DNA from: Xestospongia bergquistia
Lineage: Eukaryota; Porifera; Demospongiae; Haplosclerida; Petrosiidae
NCBI GenBank assembly: GCA_963965975.1
Contig: OZ014413.1
Span: 5,959,501 to 6,023,500, forward strand
Length of the DNA: 64,000 bases
Direction: 5' to 3'
Each line of letters opens with the position of its first letter. Position 1 is the first letter of the stretch. The position numbers were made by a program, and so were the translations under genes. The notes below the pieces were generated by a model. That model ran no database searches. It was not told the origin of the DNA and worked only from the letters and a program-made list of their open reading frames with translations. Below, in pieces: positions 47,290 to 58,030 of this stretch.

Positions 47290-48450
47290 AAGTGGTCAGT
47301 TAGTTTTACTAATGGAATTAGATTATGTCATCAATTTTGAAGCATTTCTCTTAATGAGTAGGTATGACAAAACAAATTGACTTAAAATGACAATAGAAAC
47401 ACATTGCTATTGTTTTAGCTATAGTTAACTGTTAATGAAGTTTTAGGGAAATTTTATAAAATTTATAGGAATATTTAACTAGGATTTCTCTCTGTTATCT
47501 ATTTTAGGCTCCTCATTCATGGCTTTATTAACTCATTGATTAGATTCTGAGATAATTTTATGGAACTCATTGAGTATGGTCATACATCCATAAGATGTGA
47601 TATAGCCTGATGTAGAGTAAATATTATTTTTAAAATACACTAATTAAAAAGAAAGCAATCACTGCCTCTGGATTTTGTGATAAATGCAGCCTACATGCAG
47701 TCTTGTATTTAATAAATGCAATTATTATGGTTATTTTAACAGGAATCAAAAGAGACCGTTACATGTACATGTAAATCTAGAGAAAAACATGGTTCTTTAT
47801 TTTATAGAAAAGTAACCTACTCCTCCTTTGTCTCTTTGTCATTCTCTTATAGCAATTATTTAATTCATTTGTGTTAGGTTGTTTATTGTTAAAGTTTTGA
47901 AGGATATTTTTCACTAGTATCAAATGTTTATATACGATTTAAACGACAAAAACATGATCAAACCTGAAGGAATAAGGCCAGCACTATTATTAGTGCATAT
48001 GTAAATTAAAAGATTATAACAGTGATTGTAATTGTCAATGTATTAAGTTGTTATGATGACATTGCAGGGGTCCTGATTCTGCATGTCAACATGAAGACAG
48101 GAGCTAATGAGAATTTTCATGTTTTCAATAGCTGACATCTAGTTCTAACATTTCAATAATAGATTATTTGCATAAGCATGTATTCATACAAATCTGTACA
48201 TATATATGTGGACCTTGTCTGAATCTCATTTGTATTGTAACTATATTTACATTAAACCTACTGTTAATACTATATACTATATATTCATAGTGATTGTGTG
48301 AACCAAATTCTTCCTAATTTACTGGTTGATTTGTATTTATGATATACTGTATAAAATTAATATATTATTTATTGTATGTCATTTATGTGCATTTAAATAG
48401 TAATGTGGTTTCCACCATTAGAACATATCTGATATTTCAGCTTTATTGAT
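47290..48450. other. AT-rich intergenic, no gene recognised
   Basis: No frame with family-like sequence on either strand. Confidence 0.6.
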
Positions 48451-48459
48451 AATAACGCT

Positions 48460-48729
48460 ATGATCAGGTTTAAGTTTTATAAACAATTAGTGGAAGAGTC
48501 AAGAGCTACAATCTCTTCTGATACAAACATGTATCCACATGACTCACTAGCATTGCTATTGACAAACAATACCATGTCACTATCTAATCCTTCAATTGTT
48601 CTCAATTTAAATTTGCTATTTTATCAAAAGTCAACTGACTATTATAAGCCAAGCAGTCGTATCATAATTGCCAACTTCAATTTGTTTAATATAACATTGT
48701 CAATATTTGTTAATAATGCAACTGCTTGA
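48460..48729 (+). pseudogene. Possible beta-helix ectodomain fragment
   Basis: An 89-codon frame has DSLALLLTNNTMSLSNPSIV and ANFNLFNITLSIFVNNATA, Asn/Ser-rich and hydrophobic in alternation like the receptors' beta-helix rungs. No clear alignment to either intact protein was found by eye, so this is tentative. Confidence 0.3.
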
Positions 48730-48879
48730 AATTTATTAACCTTGTTGGGTGATTATTGAAATCAACAAAACACTTCCAAAGTGGAAGCTAAATAGTGGTC
48801 TATAGTTAAAAGCATGTCATCTAATATTGTTATACTTTAGATAGCATCAAATGTACAGTCATACATTTTATTATCATAC

Positions 48880-49267
48880 ATACACTAACTGATAACTCAG
48901 ACTCAACTCTTCCCTGCAGCCTCTACAAAACAATTTTCCATTACAACCAATGATCAAATACTCATTTGGGTGTTCTTTGACACGTTGAGCAGCGGTTACA
49001 GACTTTGGATCTGATTTACTTTGATTGCGGCTACGTTTTTTTCCTTTTGAGGATTGCAATTTATTGATCTTCTTTGGAAAGATCAGATAGTCTTGGAGAA
49101 TGTAATGAATTTAAAATAGATCGTTGACTTACACCACTTCCCCGGTTACTCGTAGTTGTGCTGCTTGATTCATAACTACTAGTTCCAAAGTCCACTGATT
49201 CGATTTCATCAATCTCACTAGAGGAATCATCAGATTCATCAAGTTCATCATGCCTAGAGCTTTCCAT
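48880..49267 (-). pseudogene. Transposon-derived zinc-finger N-terminus
   Basis: ATG at 49265-49267 begins an acidic Ser-rich region (MESSRHDELDESDDSSSEID). After a frame change near 49065 the frame reads SKGKKRSRNQSKSDPKSVTA, RVKEHPNEYLIIGCNGKLFC and RGCREELSL. The 'KLFC-CREELS' block is a CxxC zinc site typical of hAT-like or other transposon-derived proteins in invertebrates. The remainder of the element is absent. Confidence 0.5.
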
Positions 49268-49589
49268 TATTTAATTTCTAAAGGGGTGTCATTTAAATTT
49301 TTATTTAACCTATTATTCTCAAATAATTCTTAGTTCTCATACTTCCCTATTATTTCCAAAATTACTCCGCTTAATCTGCCCATGTATACTCCAGCCCTTC
49401 TCTGTTTGTTGTTCAATCATCTAGGAGTTGGGTCTGGTACCTAGACTAGAAGTGTATATATACAGGTATAACAGAGTGCTAATTGAGGTCTAGGCTCTTT
49501 TTGTCTGTCTCTTTAGAATGTGGGACCAGTTAAAATAACCATTTTGGGCATTTAGTTTTTGTACATGTATGCAATTTGTGAGAAGCTAA

Positions 49590-49725
49590 CCGGCTTCAAA
49601 ACATCCCGTGTACCTTCAAATTTCTTACTGAAATCTCTCAGTATCCCTTGCTGTTCTAATCATAACACAAGTTCTTCAACAGTCATCGCTTCAAAGTCAG
49701 GAGAGTCCACATCAGACTGTTAAAC
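49590..49725 (-). pseudogene. Short SAM-like coding relic with in-frame stop
   Basis: Minus strand reads SPDFEAMTVEELVL, a TGA where Trp would fit, then LEQQGILRDFSKKFEGTRDV. This resembles the first helices of a SAM domain. Weak call. Confidence 0.3.
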
Positions 49726-49759
49726 ACTCTTACCCCACCTATGTTTTAATGAAAATGTG

Positions 49760-50380
49760 AAATGGTGACTCCAATGCTGTACTCCTGTCTTTTGTGTAGC
49801 TGTTCATCCCCACACTCAATTTTGTATGTCAGTCATCTAAGAGTTTCACACTCTAAAAACTTCTCTTTTAATGTTCTCTGTAGCATTGGAGGGTTCAGAG
49901 AAGTTTTTCGAATATTCTCAGCTTTTAATATCCATCCATACATACAGACACCATTGATCTGACATGGGTATAAGCAGTCTTCCAGAGAGCAGTACATGTG
50001 TTCTCTTATCACCCCATATATCAGATCCTTCTGGTTACAGTGTTGGTAGTGAGCCAATGGACAGCATGGAGTGGCAAGAACATGATACCCAGGAAGATAT
50101 TGATTCCCTAACTCAAGATTGTGGTCCTACTCAGTTACCAGTGAGTATTTCCCGACAGACTAGAAGTTCTACTCACTTCAATCAGACAATGACAGCAGCT
50201 AAGATGCTTTTGCAGCTAAGGGAAGGTCATCAAGTGTCACAAGTAGCAATATCCAAGATAATTTCGATCTATAGATTACTTTGTAACTAAGCTGTAAATG
50301 CACTCAAGGGTGATGTCATTACATCACTAAATCGAAGTGGTCAGACATGTAAAGATCATGGTCTGGTGTTGAATAAAGAC
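49760..50380 (+). pseudogene. N-terminal part of a 'MRFEAKH'-family transposon gene
   Basis: A zinc-finger-like stretch (ILYVSHLRVSHSKNFSFNVL, CSIGGFREVFRIFSAFNIH) is followed after ~100 bases by an acidic linker and MTAAKMLLQLREGHQVSQVA then a stop, with AVNALKGDVITSLNRSG beyond it. In this gene family, C2H2-like fingers and an 'LKL-E-H-LSQ-A' helix precede the DMMH and MRFEAKH regions present at 27430-28960. Several stops interrupt it. Confidence 0.45.
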
Positions 50381-50392
50381 TATTGATCCCTT

Positions 50393-50640
50393 TACAAATG
50401 TGACCTGATTTGCAAAAAGGGACCACTTCTGTCAAAACATTTGTGACCTGATTTGTGATAAAAAAAACAATGTTAAAAAAATACTAAAAACAGTTTTGCA
50501 TACATATAGAATAGTTATGCATATATAACAACTGTATGTATACAAAACTGTTTTATGAGATGTTTGAACAGGTGATTTTTCACAAATCATGTCACATATG
50601 TTTTGACAGAAGTGGTCCCTTTTTGCAAATCAGGTCACAA
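50393..50640. mobile_element. Palindromic MITE, about 250 bp
   Basis: Long inverted arms: aaatgtgacctgatttgcaa ... gggaccacttctgtcaaaac on the left and the complementary gttttgacagaagtggtccc ... ttgcaaatcaggtcacaaat on the right. The centre has a second inverted pair (cagttttgcatacatata / gtatgtatacaaaactg). TATTGAT occurs at both outer flanks (about 50378-50384 and 50641-50650) and may be the target duplication. A related, more decayed copy is at 31565-31780. Confidence 0.78.
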
Positions 50641-51204
50641 ATATTGATACCAACTATCTGATATTGATGAACTAGTACCATGATAATGCTGAATTTGGAA
50701 CTTATTTCATACTGTTTTATTAAAGGTTATTGTGGTTATATTTAATTAGGATATAACAATAATCATATGAGTGTATAATTTTAGCTACTTGCCATAAATT
50801 ATGAACAACTATATACATAATATTTATGATCTCTATTTACATAATTATTATTACTAACATTTTAAAGGTTTCCCAAAAGTGTATATATCTTCACCATATG
50901 TATTGGAATATGAATTTCAACTTTCATTATTTATGCAAAGCAAACTAAAGTTAGATTTGTTGGCAATCATCAAATACTCAATGTTATCTTTATATAAAAC
51001 TAACAGGAGTTTTCACTAAACTTTAAGCAGAACTTTTTCCTTAATTGTCTGTCAACAATGATAGTTTATTAATTAATTTATTTCTAGTGATAGAGCTAAG
51101 AAGACAGTTGATAGATGAAACATTTTAAGATTAATTAATTACTTGCATGCAAAAGAGATTTTTTAACAATACTATAAATGCTCCTCATACTCTGAGATGC
51201 TCTG

Positions 51205-51660
51205 ACATATGGATGTGTCAAGTTAGTGCTATTAAACAATGAAGACTTTGACATGTTGACTCTTCTTTACATGCAAATAAATATTTGCTGTTAATAGTAA
51301 TAACATAACTAACACCACGTGCTGCATACCATAATCCAACCATCAATCCTCTTATTTCATGTGGAGATTGAGCTATTGTAAATTGTAAGGATGTTGGAAA
51401 TATCAAACCAGATGCTATTCCATAGAAACATTGAGACATTATAACAGCTTTGTATGAGGTTGTGTCAAAATGAAAATAATCTTTACAAGAAGACTTATAA
51501 CAGAATATATTATTGTAAATAATGAGAAAACCAGTCCAAGTACAATTCTTTTAAGCACACTTGGAATGTCCTTGTGAAAACAAGGACATATGATTAATTG
51601 ATAGAAGAGAATAAAAAGTGATGCAACTAAATGAGATAATGCATTTTTGAACATAAAGCA
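51205..51660 (-). pseudogene. Oligopeptide transporter (POT/SLC15-like) fragment
   Basis: Minus frames: LVASLFILFYQLIICPCFHK and DIPSVLKRIVLGLVFSLF (51654-51440), then after a frame change GIASGLIFPTSLQFTIAQSP and HEIRGLMVGLWYAARGVSYV, with CKEESTCQ (51439-51218). 'P--LKRI-LG' and 'LQF--AQSP--MRGL--G-WYA' are POT-family features. Membrane segments on both sides are missing. The WYAA-G region aligns with the fragment at 34205-34565, so two related transporter copies decayed here. Confidence 0.65.
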
Positions 51661-51689
51661 ATCGAATGTTACATCTATACTAGCATAAT

Positions 51690-51870
51690 CATCCAGTGAA
51701 CTTCAAGTTTTCCACAGCAATATTGTGAAATACATATAAAGTTCCTCTGTATCATTTTAATAAACAAGTTAGTTTGTATTGATATATTACTATTACAAAA
51801 CCAGTATTACAGTTGATCACCTGTTTTAATTGGAACAATATGTGTAGCTAGGAAGTGGTTCAGCAGTGGG
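51690..51870 (-). pseudogene. N-terminal relic of the 53380-57108 receptor type
   Basis: At the DNA level ttcctctgtatcattttaat...cagttgatcacctg...ttggaacaatatgtg...ggaagtggttcagcag matches 56920-57060, the signal-peptide-proximal part of the intact receptor. Stops in all frames. Confidence 0.65.
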
Positions 51871-52239
51871 TATGCATTGAAATAACAATTATGAGCACAA
51901 ACAATAATTAACAATATGATGATACCATTTCTATAAACTCTACGAAGGTAATAAAATAATTTCTATAACTACAGCTGTATAACAATAATACTTATGTAAG
52001 AGATGACAGAAATAACAACATCTACTTTGAAGTCAAAATGATCACTGTCTTTGTTTACAACTGTATACCTCAAGTGAAGGGACTAGATTATATAATATTC
52101 CATCTGATGTTTTCTTTATATTTAGATACATGTTATGATTAAACTGACAAGTTTGTCAAAGTTTATGCCAGAACATAGACATATCATGCTGGATTGATCT
52201 ATAGTCCAATACACTTTTTTTCTACGGTAATGAGCTTGA

Positions 52240-52297
52240 ATAATAATATATATATAGATATTATGCATATATATGCATATATATGTATATATATGTG

Positions 52298-52366
<69 letters not shown>

Positions 52367-52376
52367 TATATATATG

Positions 52377-52409
<33 letters not shown>

Positions 52410-52410
52410 G

Positions 52411-52504
<94 letters not shown>

Positions 52505-52505
52505 A
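52240..52505. repeat. Compound (TA)n/(CA)n microsatellite
   Basis: About 200 bp of TATA with occasional G, followed by (CA)n at 52461-52490. Apparent reading frames of alternating Ile-Tyr on both strands are artefacts of the repeat. The sequence from 52510 to 53370 has no recognised gene. Confidence 0.97.
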
Positions 52506-53379
52506 GGAAATTAAATTAAAAGGCCTAATTATTATTTTTATCTACTATATCTCCCAAATTACCTTCCTACAATATAAACCTAATATATTTACAATAACTG
52601 CTTCACTTTCCATTATCCAAAACCTGATCTTATTTGGTCTTAATAAAGATATGTTTTTTAGTAATTGAATGCAATAACACAAACTTACTGAACATAAAAA
52701 GCAATAATTTGTCCATATAATAATATACATGGTCCTACTTATATTACCAACTTGACAAATTTTAAATAATTTAAATACAACTTTACAGCAAACAATGAAA
52801 CTGATTACATTTAATTGCATACTATGAAGACCACATCTGTATATACAAGGTATGGTTTATGTATATTACCACATCAATCGTTATTGAGTTGGTAATTTAC
52901 ATTTGCATTGATAATCGTGATATCCTCATGAACAACTAAGATTCTATGTATATAAAACAAATTCATATTAGTATTATTGTTTAATTTGCAATTAAGCATG
53001 TTTACCATAATATTTATATATAAGTCTACAGATGAAGATAATTAAGGTTATGACCTTTAGGATTACATATATTCCATAAAGTCAATTGTATTAATTTAAA
53101 TTAAAATTACTTCAAAAGTACAGGGATACATTTTCATCTTAGTAAGGTATTCTAACTTCAATTAAGTCTGTTTTTTTAAATGATTTTTTTATTATCAAAA
53201 TATTCTACATGTGTGTTTAATATGTGTAAAAATAAGTCCTTCTCTGAGCGTAAACATATAATTATACAGAAAAATTATAATTGTTTTAAGAATAATATCA
53301 ATATTCTCAATGTTACTAACAGATAAGCTATATTGCAATTAACTAATACTACTATTAATAAATTTGTATATTGCTTGAG

Positions 53380-56300
53380 TTAGTCTGGAAGTACTAAGAG
53401 AGCCTGTCTCATTTCGTCATATTCTTCATTTGATGGGATAATCACACTACCACAATCATGGCTTCTTTCTTTTCTGAACTTGCATTTGCATTTTTGCACA
53501 CATTGACAAACTATAATACCGAAGAAAAGAATAGCAACAACATAGTTATATGAAGCCATTATGTAAGATAACCAGTAATACCTACCACCAAATACAATAG
53601 CTGACAGGAGTTGTATGATCAACATTGCTATACAAAATGAGTCAATGTGGTTTAATCTTGAACTTCGAAATGGTTTGATAGATGTTTGAATGAGACATAA
53701 TATAATAACTGATGTTAGTTGCATAAACAACATTAAGTTAACATTGTATCCTCTAAAGAATGCCCACATCAAATAGACATATACAACAGTTATCATCCTC
53801 ACTCCATACCAATAACCTTGTCCTTGTTTGTATGGACCTTGAAAAGCCTCTAGAAAAGGACGCAAGTACTTATTAACACATCTCCAGCTCATAAAATATC
53901 TACCCAAAGTAACAAATATTATGTAAGGTATAATGTATAACAACAAACTTGTCACAGCTATAGTAAACAGAGCAATATGTTGAGGATTAGAGAGATAGTT
54001 AACATTACCATCACCATACCACACTATTACTGTTCCATCTTGTGCTGTATGAACAGGAACATAAGCTATGATGTCTATACAAGTGATTAGGACTTTAGAG
54101 AAAGAGAGATGAATGAGACTAGCTAAGACTTGAACAGAGTAACTTGCTGTTTTGTTAGAAATTCGAGTTGAGTGTTGACTAAATATAATAAATCCAATTA
54201 CTAAAATCCACAAATACACTGGATAAATAAATTGTACAGCAGTTTTAACAGTTGGTGTCATTCCATTGTACAAACACATTGGAAAACCTAGATTAAGGTT
54301 CACGAGGGAAACAAAGACTCTAGCACTGTACACAAACCAATTGTTACTATCCAAGTAGTCAATAGTTGAAACAGATGTGATATTCATAGTTATTATGACA
54401 CCAGCTAATGGTCCTTCTGATATAGTCAGTGGTAATACAAGCATTATTACTACCAGTAGCAGACCAGATAAAGCATATGCTACTATTGTAATTAACCATA
54501 GATGAGAGCATGGTCTGCATTCTGTACTGCCAAACACAACACTCAGATTATAATGACATTGTCCACAGAGTACACCTGACTTACTGGACTCACAAATAGA
54601 GAGGAAGTCTGTCACATTGATTAGTAGAGTATCAATCTTACAATTACCAGGAGGACAAATAGAGGCAAACCCTAAATCACTCTTATTATCAGAGAATATA
54701 TGACCCAACCATTGACCAGAAGATATAGAAATAGTGGTTGTAGTGATGTTACATATTGTTGTAGGTGAAATAGCTGTGATAAAACTATTACATACACACT
54801 CACCTCCAATCAACATGAACCCCATTGGACAAGGATGTACATATATTTCTGCTGACCATGATGGTGGATTGCCTGGTGTTGCAATATTCAGCACTCCATG
54901 TTTAAATTCGTCTATTTTACTTAAGACTTTGTAATTAATTTGAGTACAGTTACTGCCAGAGAGAGGTACAAGTGTTTGTCCTGGTTTCAAATATAAGATA
55001 TCTTGAGACAATTTTCCCTTAAGATAATCATTTATGATGGAGGTTACAGCAGGAGAGTACACAATGTTACCGGAATCATCAGCAGCACAAAGAGATATTA
55101 CTATTGCCTTACCAGGATAAGTGTTAATAATATGAGTAATATCAAATAATGTTGAACAGGTTATTGAGATTTTTTTATTTTTTGTAGGATCAAGGCCTAG
55201 GTGACAAGAACATATTTTGACTGGTTGAGAAGAGATTTGCTTTAGCTCATCGTTATTAGTAGAACTTGCTTCACCAAAGTATGTGATTAATTTCCAGTCA
55301 AAGTGGTCTGGTTTGAAGTCATTTTGTGTGCAGAGGAAAGAGCAGTTGTAAAGAGGAGTAGCATAAATACTATTACCTGCTAGTCCTGCAGTGTTCCCTT
55401 CAAATTTCAAAGTGATATTTAAATTGTGTAGATTTATTTTCTTAGTATTGATTTGTATAGCACATCTACTGTGACCTGGGATAATTACATTGTCAGCATA
55501 TATAGCTCCACCATATAACAAAGCATTGTTGTTAAAGAATTTAGCAGTAAGTGGCTCCTGAAGAATGAGAAATGATGAGTAAAGAGAAATAGCTGGTCCA
55601 TTACAACCAGTATTATTTGTGAACAAATGTTGTCCTGTTAGACATATATTGGTGTTGTAAGCAGCAATAACGGGGGAACTGTTGTCATGAAAATTATTAC
55701 TTCCTGAAATTGTAACATTGTCCCAGTTTATAAATGTCAAACATGCAATTGTATTATACAGTGCATGACTGTGAGAAGCTAAATGGTAACTGAGCTTTGC
55801 TTCAATGTTGTCGAGGGTAAGTAAAATGTTGTTTTTGGAGTTCTTGTCCACAAAAGCATAAAGACACGATCCTGACTTGCTAGAAATACTGTGATAAAAT
55901 TTAACCTTTTTGAATAAGATCATTATTACTTTTTGTAAATTGCAGTTCTCAAAAATGTTTATATAAAAACATCCTCCGTGTTTTATAGGAGAGTTGTCAA
56001 AAATAGAGCTTAGACTATCTCCACAGTACAATAACTGTAAATTTTCAAATATAAGTGGATTTAAAATTGAGGACTTATTTATGACACATTGTCCACATTT
56101 GACAGAGAATACAGCAATACCAGCACCACCTGTTTGATTGCTAGTTTTATCAAGCTCTACACTTGTTAGGTTAATGTTTTTCAGCCATAATTGAGAGTTC
56201 ATCATACCATTATAAAATATCACCAGTACACCTCCTGTTACAGTTCCACTGCTGTAATTACTAGGAATTTTTCCTTGACATGTAAATCTAGCTTCAAATG

Positions 56301-57108
56301 ACTGATTAAACAATACTGTTAACCAACCAGCACCAAGTAGAGGAAGAATACATATATCATGTCTTATGAAGGTCAATGGAGGTATGTTTGGTATAATGTT
56401 TACATTAAAATCAAATCGTGATTGTGACAACACAACTTTAACAGGTGCCATATTATGAGAAGTTTCTTTAGTGTCTTTAAACACTACAACTATACCACTA
56501 CCAGCACATTCAAACATACTAGAATTGTAGCAATTTCTTGTGCCAATGCCATAATAAACTAAAGCATGATATATTAATGATGAACCAAGTGGATTTAACA
56601 TCATTATAGCATATCCAATGTAATTGTTAATGGTCACTTGTTGTATTGTTATATTGTAACAATGATTAAATACGAGCACAGCTTTCTGTTTATATCCTAA
56701 ATGTGGATGTGTATCATTGAAGGATGTCACAGCTGTTTTTGTTATCGTTGCCCCACATCCAGTAAAGTCTAACTTTTCTAAAGTAATAGTGGATATATTG
56801 ACAAATCCAAAGCCAGTAACTGAGGAGGAATTTTCATTTTTAATACACTTAATTGAAGATTTTCCATCAGAAAATCCTGTTAATGTAATATTACTGGCAT
56901 TTGCCATTAGACAAAAGGTCATATTGTAAAGTAAATAATTCCTCTGCATCAATTTAAAAACCAAGTTATTTTGTATTGGTGCAATACCACTACATAACCA
57001 GTAACACAGTTGATTGCTAGTATTAATTGGAATAATTTGTGAAGAAAGTGGTTCAATCGAAGTAAGTGTTGAAACAATAATAACAAGTGCAAGCAATACT
57101 GATTTCAT
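53380..57108 (-). CDS. Intact beta-helix multi-pass membrane receptor-like protein (1,242 aa)
   Basis: Single exon, signal peptide MKSVLLALVIIVSTLTS. An Asn-rich beta-helix ectodomain to about residue 600 has rungs such as FNNNALLYGGAIYADN and many NxS/T sites. A Cys-rich neck carries CPMGFMLIGGECVCN and CGQCHYNLSVVFGSTECRPC, almost the same as the neck of the 38433-42281 protein. A membrane domain of eight or nine helices includes LNLGFPMCLYNGMTPTVKTA and SIKPFRSSRLNHIDS. The tail contains a Cys cluster (CQCVQKCKCKFRKERSHDC) and ends EEYDEMRQALLVLPD, an acidic/Leu-Leu end similar in style to EYREPLL. Ectodomain sequence differs strongly from its paralogue while neck and membrane domain are conserved, as expected of variable recognition. 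No lesions. Confidence 0.85.
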   Translation of the reverse strand: MKSVLLALVIIVSTLTSIEPLSSQIIPINTSNQLCYWLCSGIAPIQNNLVFKLMQRNYLLYNMTFCLMANASNITLTGFSDGKSSIKCIKNENSSSVTGFGFVNISTITLEKLDFTGCGATITKTAVTSFNDTHPHLGYKQKAVLVFNHCYNITIQQVTINNYIGYAIMMLNPLGSSLIYHALVYYGIGTRNCYNSSMFECAGSGIVVVFKDTKETSHNMAPVKVVLSQSRFDFNVNIIPNIPPLTFIRHDICILPLLGAGWLTVLFNQSFEARFTCQGKIPSNYSSGTVTGGVLVIFYNGMMNSQLWLKNINLTSVELDKTSNQTGGAGIAVFSVKCGQCVINKSSILNPLIFENLQLLYCGDSLSSIFDNSPIKHGGCFYINIFENCNLQKVIMILFKKVKFYHSISSKSGSCLYAFVDKNSKNNILLTLDNIEAKLSYHLASHSHALYNTIACLTFINWDNVTISGSNNFHDNSSPVIAAYNTNICLTGQHLFTNNTGCNGPAISLYSSFLILQEPLTAKFFNNNALLYGGAIYADNVIIPGHSRCAIQINTKKINLHNLNITLKFEGNTAGLAGNSIYATPLYNCSFLCTQNDFKPDHFDWKLITYFGEASSTNNDELKQISSQPVKICSCHLGLDPTKNKKISITCSTLFDITHIINTYPGKAIVISLCAADDSGNIVYSPAVTSIINDYLKGKLSQDILYLKPGQTLVPLSGSNCTQINYKVLSKIDEFKHGVLNIATPGNPPSWSAEIYVHPCPMGFMLIGGECVCNSFITAISPTTICNITTTTISISSGQWLGHIFSDNKSDLGFASICPPGNCKIDTLLINVTDFLSICESSKSGVLCGQCHYNLSVVFGSTECRPCSHLWLITIVAYALSGLLLVVIMLVLPLTISEGPLAGVIITMNITSVSTIDYLDSNNWFVYSARVFVSLVNLNLGFPMCLYNGMTPTVKTAVQFIYPVYLWILVIGFIIFSQHSTRISNKTASYSVQVLASLIHLSFSKVLITCIDIIAYVPVHTAQDGTVIVWYGDGNVNYLSNPQHIALFTIAVTSLLLYIIPYIIFVTLGRYFMSWRCVNKYLRPFLEAFQGPYKQGQGYWYGVRMITVVYVYLMWAFFRGYNVNLMLFMQLTSVIILCLIQTSIKPFRSSRLNHIDSFCIAMLIIQLLSAIVFGGRYYWLSYIMASYNYVVAILFFGIIVCQCVQKCKCKFRKERSHDCGSVIIPSNEEYDEMRQALLVLPD

Positions 57109-57647
57109 TTTTAATACTGTGAACCTTGCAAAAGTTATGTCCTAAATAAGTATATAAAATATAAATATTTGTCAAAGCAATAAAATGTAGCAATGAGATA
57201 TGAATGTCACTCACTTGCAAATATGATGTCAATTAATGCCAATTGCCAGTATATTTAGCTTAAGATTGCAACAAAATGTATCACATCCTAATCCTTCAAT
57301 AAATCTTTTATAGATTAAATAGGTTATGTATGTTATGTAAACATGTGCCATGCATGTGTGAACAAATACTCATAAAACTAGTATGCTCCACACTGTGTAG
57401 TTAGATATGATAATCTCATTTGTATATATGCTCTACTAAATAAATAATTAATACTCCTCAAAGATTAAAATTCCATATTATTTTCACTTTCTTTAATAAA
57501 ATATCTGCTTAAAAACATTGCACACATGATGAAACATTATAAATGCAAGCAGTGGTTTTGTAGCTGAACAAGATAAAGATTTTATATTCAAATTGTTAGT
57601 GATCATAATATAAACAATTAAACTAAATTATATAATGATAAAATAAC

Positions 57648-57812
57648 ATGGTAAACATTATATGGATGACTAACAAAGAAATTACATCAGTAAACATGAT
57701 AATATATACATTGACAAAAACAGCAAATTATGCATACATAATTAATTATGGTAAACAAATACAATGGGTAAACATGATAGGCAATGTAAACAAGCACACT
57801 GGAGTAAACAAT
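57648..57812. promoter_or_regulatory. Cluster of six forkhead-type GTAAACA motifs
   Basis: GTAAACA occurs at about 57650, 57687, 57749, 57767, 57784 and 57802, all on the plus strand, 540-700 bp upstream of the receptor start at 57108. GTAAACA/TGTTTAC is the forkhead (FOX) core consensus. All six are kept in the duplicate at 62303-62465. Confidence 0.45.
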
Positions 57813-57963
57813 GCCACAATTGATCAATATTTTATAATTACTTCAAAATAAAATTAGGTTTGAACTTTGTATATAAGTCTTAAGCTGAGACATATAGTTT
57901 CCTCTTATTATACTACAGCTCATGCACACTTTGTATTGAAAATGTATTCGTTTAAAAATTAGG

Positions 57964-58011
<48 letters not shown>

Positions 58012-58030
58012 ATAATATATATATATATTA
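57964..58030. repeat. (TA)n microsatellite, copy-1 specific
   Basis: TA repeat present here and absent at the matching site near 62636 in copy 2. Confidence 0.9.

Noticed and set aside
52122..52668. Several overlapping reading frames of alternating Ile/Tyr or His/Thr on both strands
   Set aside because: They are translations of the (TA)n/(CA)n microsatellite and have no coding meaning.
57640..57815. CRISPR-like array of GTAAACA units
   Set aside because: Spacing is irregular, the unit is only seven bases, and the genome is animal.
57648..57851. Short frame repeated in both duplicated blocks (also 62301-62537)
   Set aside because: Repetition follows from DNA duplication; the copies differ in length and the peptide is a by-product of the GTAAACA-rich sequence. 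A regulatory reading fits better.
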